Both the position numbers and the translations under genes were made by a program. Shown here piece by piece: positions 42,097 to 42,268 of a stretch of 42,268 nt of DNA. The stretch spans positions 1 to 42,268 of the forward strand of contig CAJGDP010000015.1 in the NCBI GenBank assembly GCA_904502235.1. The letters run 5' to 3'. Source of the stretch: an uncultured Bacteroidaceae bacterium (lineage in GTDB: Bacteria; Bacteroidota; Bacteroidia; Bacteroidales; Bacteroidaceae). A model generated the notes under the pieces. That model was not told the DNA's origin and did no database searches. It saw nothing but the letters and a program-made list of their open reading frames with translations. Positions within the stretch are counted from its first letter, which is position 1; the number at the start of each line of letters is the position of its first letter.

Positions 42097-42143
42097 ACCC
42101 GCGTTTAGTAAAAACGATTGTTTAACCTATTTATTAATTAAAA

Positions 42144-42268
42144 ATGAATCAATACGAAACCGTTTTCATTTTAACTCCCGTTTTGTCTGATGCTCAGATG
42201 AAGGAAGCGGTAGAGAAGTTCAAGGGCATTCTCACTGCTGAAGGTGCTGAGATTGTCAATGAGGAGAA
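42144..42268 (+). CDS. rpsF: 30S ribosomal protein S6, N-terminal end (partial)
   Basis: The frame opens at the ATG at 42144 with MNQYETVFILTPVLSDAQMK, followed by KFKGILTAEGAEIVNEE, and runs off the window. This is the S6 N-terminal strand (xYExxxIL) and first helix. rpsR and rplI are expected to follow. The strong promoter just upstream supports a highly expressed gene. Confidence 0.92.
   Translation, partial: MNQYETVFILTPVLSDAQMKEAVEKFKGILTAEGAEIVNEE

Noticed and set aside
42097..42143. Ribosomal S6/S18-binding leader before rpsF
   Set aside because: The leader is short and has only a weak 5-bp hairpin; the known motif could not be recognised.
1..42268. CRISPR arrays, rRNA genes, insertion sequences or prophage
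   Set aside because: No regularly spaced repeats, rRNA-like sequence, transposase or phage structural genes were found.

Overview
The window looks like chromosome of a gut-type Bacteroidales (Bacteroides/Phocaeicola/Prevotella-like). The promoters have the Bacteroidetes form (TTTG, about 17-20 nt, then TAnnTTTG, as at rpsF, tRNA-Ser and the DUF2147 gene). Shine-Dalgarno sites are scarce, and the families DUF4837, DUF4922, EF-G2 and an RprX/RprY-type two-component pair are typical of the phylum. I cannot name a species.

Layout. (1) 1-2622: the end of pstB, then a small apparent islet inserted at the 3' end of tRNA-Ser(UGA). It carries an 11-residue-repeat protein and a divergent AraC regulator and is bounded by a 13-bp direct repeat. 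(2) 2948-6666: anaerobic pyruvate metabolism (pflB, pflA) with a hexapeptide acetyltransferase. (3) 6674-9741, minus strand: a secreted DUF2147 protein, an SO_0444-type Cu/Zn efflux permease, and an OmpA-like envelope protein. (4) 9798-16185, minus strand: a tightly packed operon rlmN - DUF4837 lipoprotein - pdxA - nucleotidyltransferase - ATP-grasp - CDP-alcohol phosphotransferase - HAD. The last four overlap one another and look like an unassigned pathway making a phosphodiester-linked headgroup or small molecule. (5) 16284-19969: a large GT2/DUF4922 fusion protein overlapping a SpoIID/LytB-domain protein. (6) 20043-35651: an exopolysaccharide/capsule locus with an initiating sugar-phosphate transferase, Wza-like export protein, Wzz-like protein, EpsG-like polymerase, Wzx flippase, several glycosyltransferases and four acyltransferase units. 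A second transcription unit within it holds a cobalamin-binding-type radical SAM enzyme and a GT2. (7) 35660-42268: hemW, an EF-G paralogue with altered GTPase motifs, the rprX/rprY pair, a small membrane protein, and the start of rpsF.

How the genes work together. Regions 2, 6 and 7 fit standard physiology: mixed-acid fermentation, surface polysaccharide, starvation translation and ribosome genes. The least explained parts are the four-gene NTase/ATP-grasp/CDP-alcohol phosphotransferase/HAD module, the GT2-DUF4922/SpoIID pair, and the tRNA-Ser islet with its repeat protein. All functional statements come from reading motifs by eye; no database search was possible.
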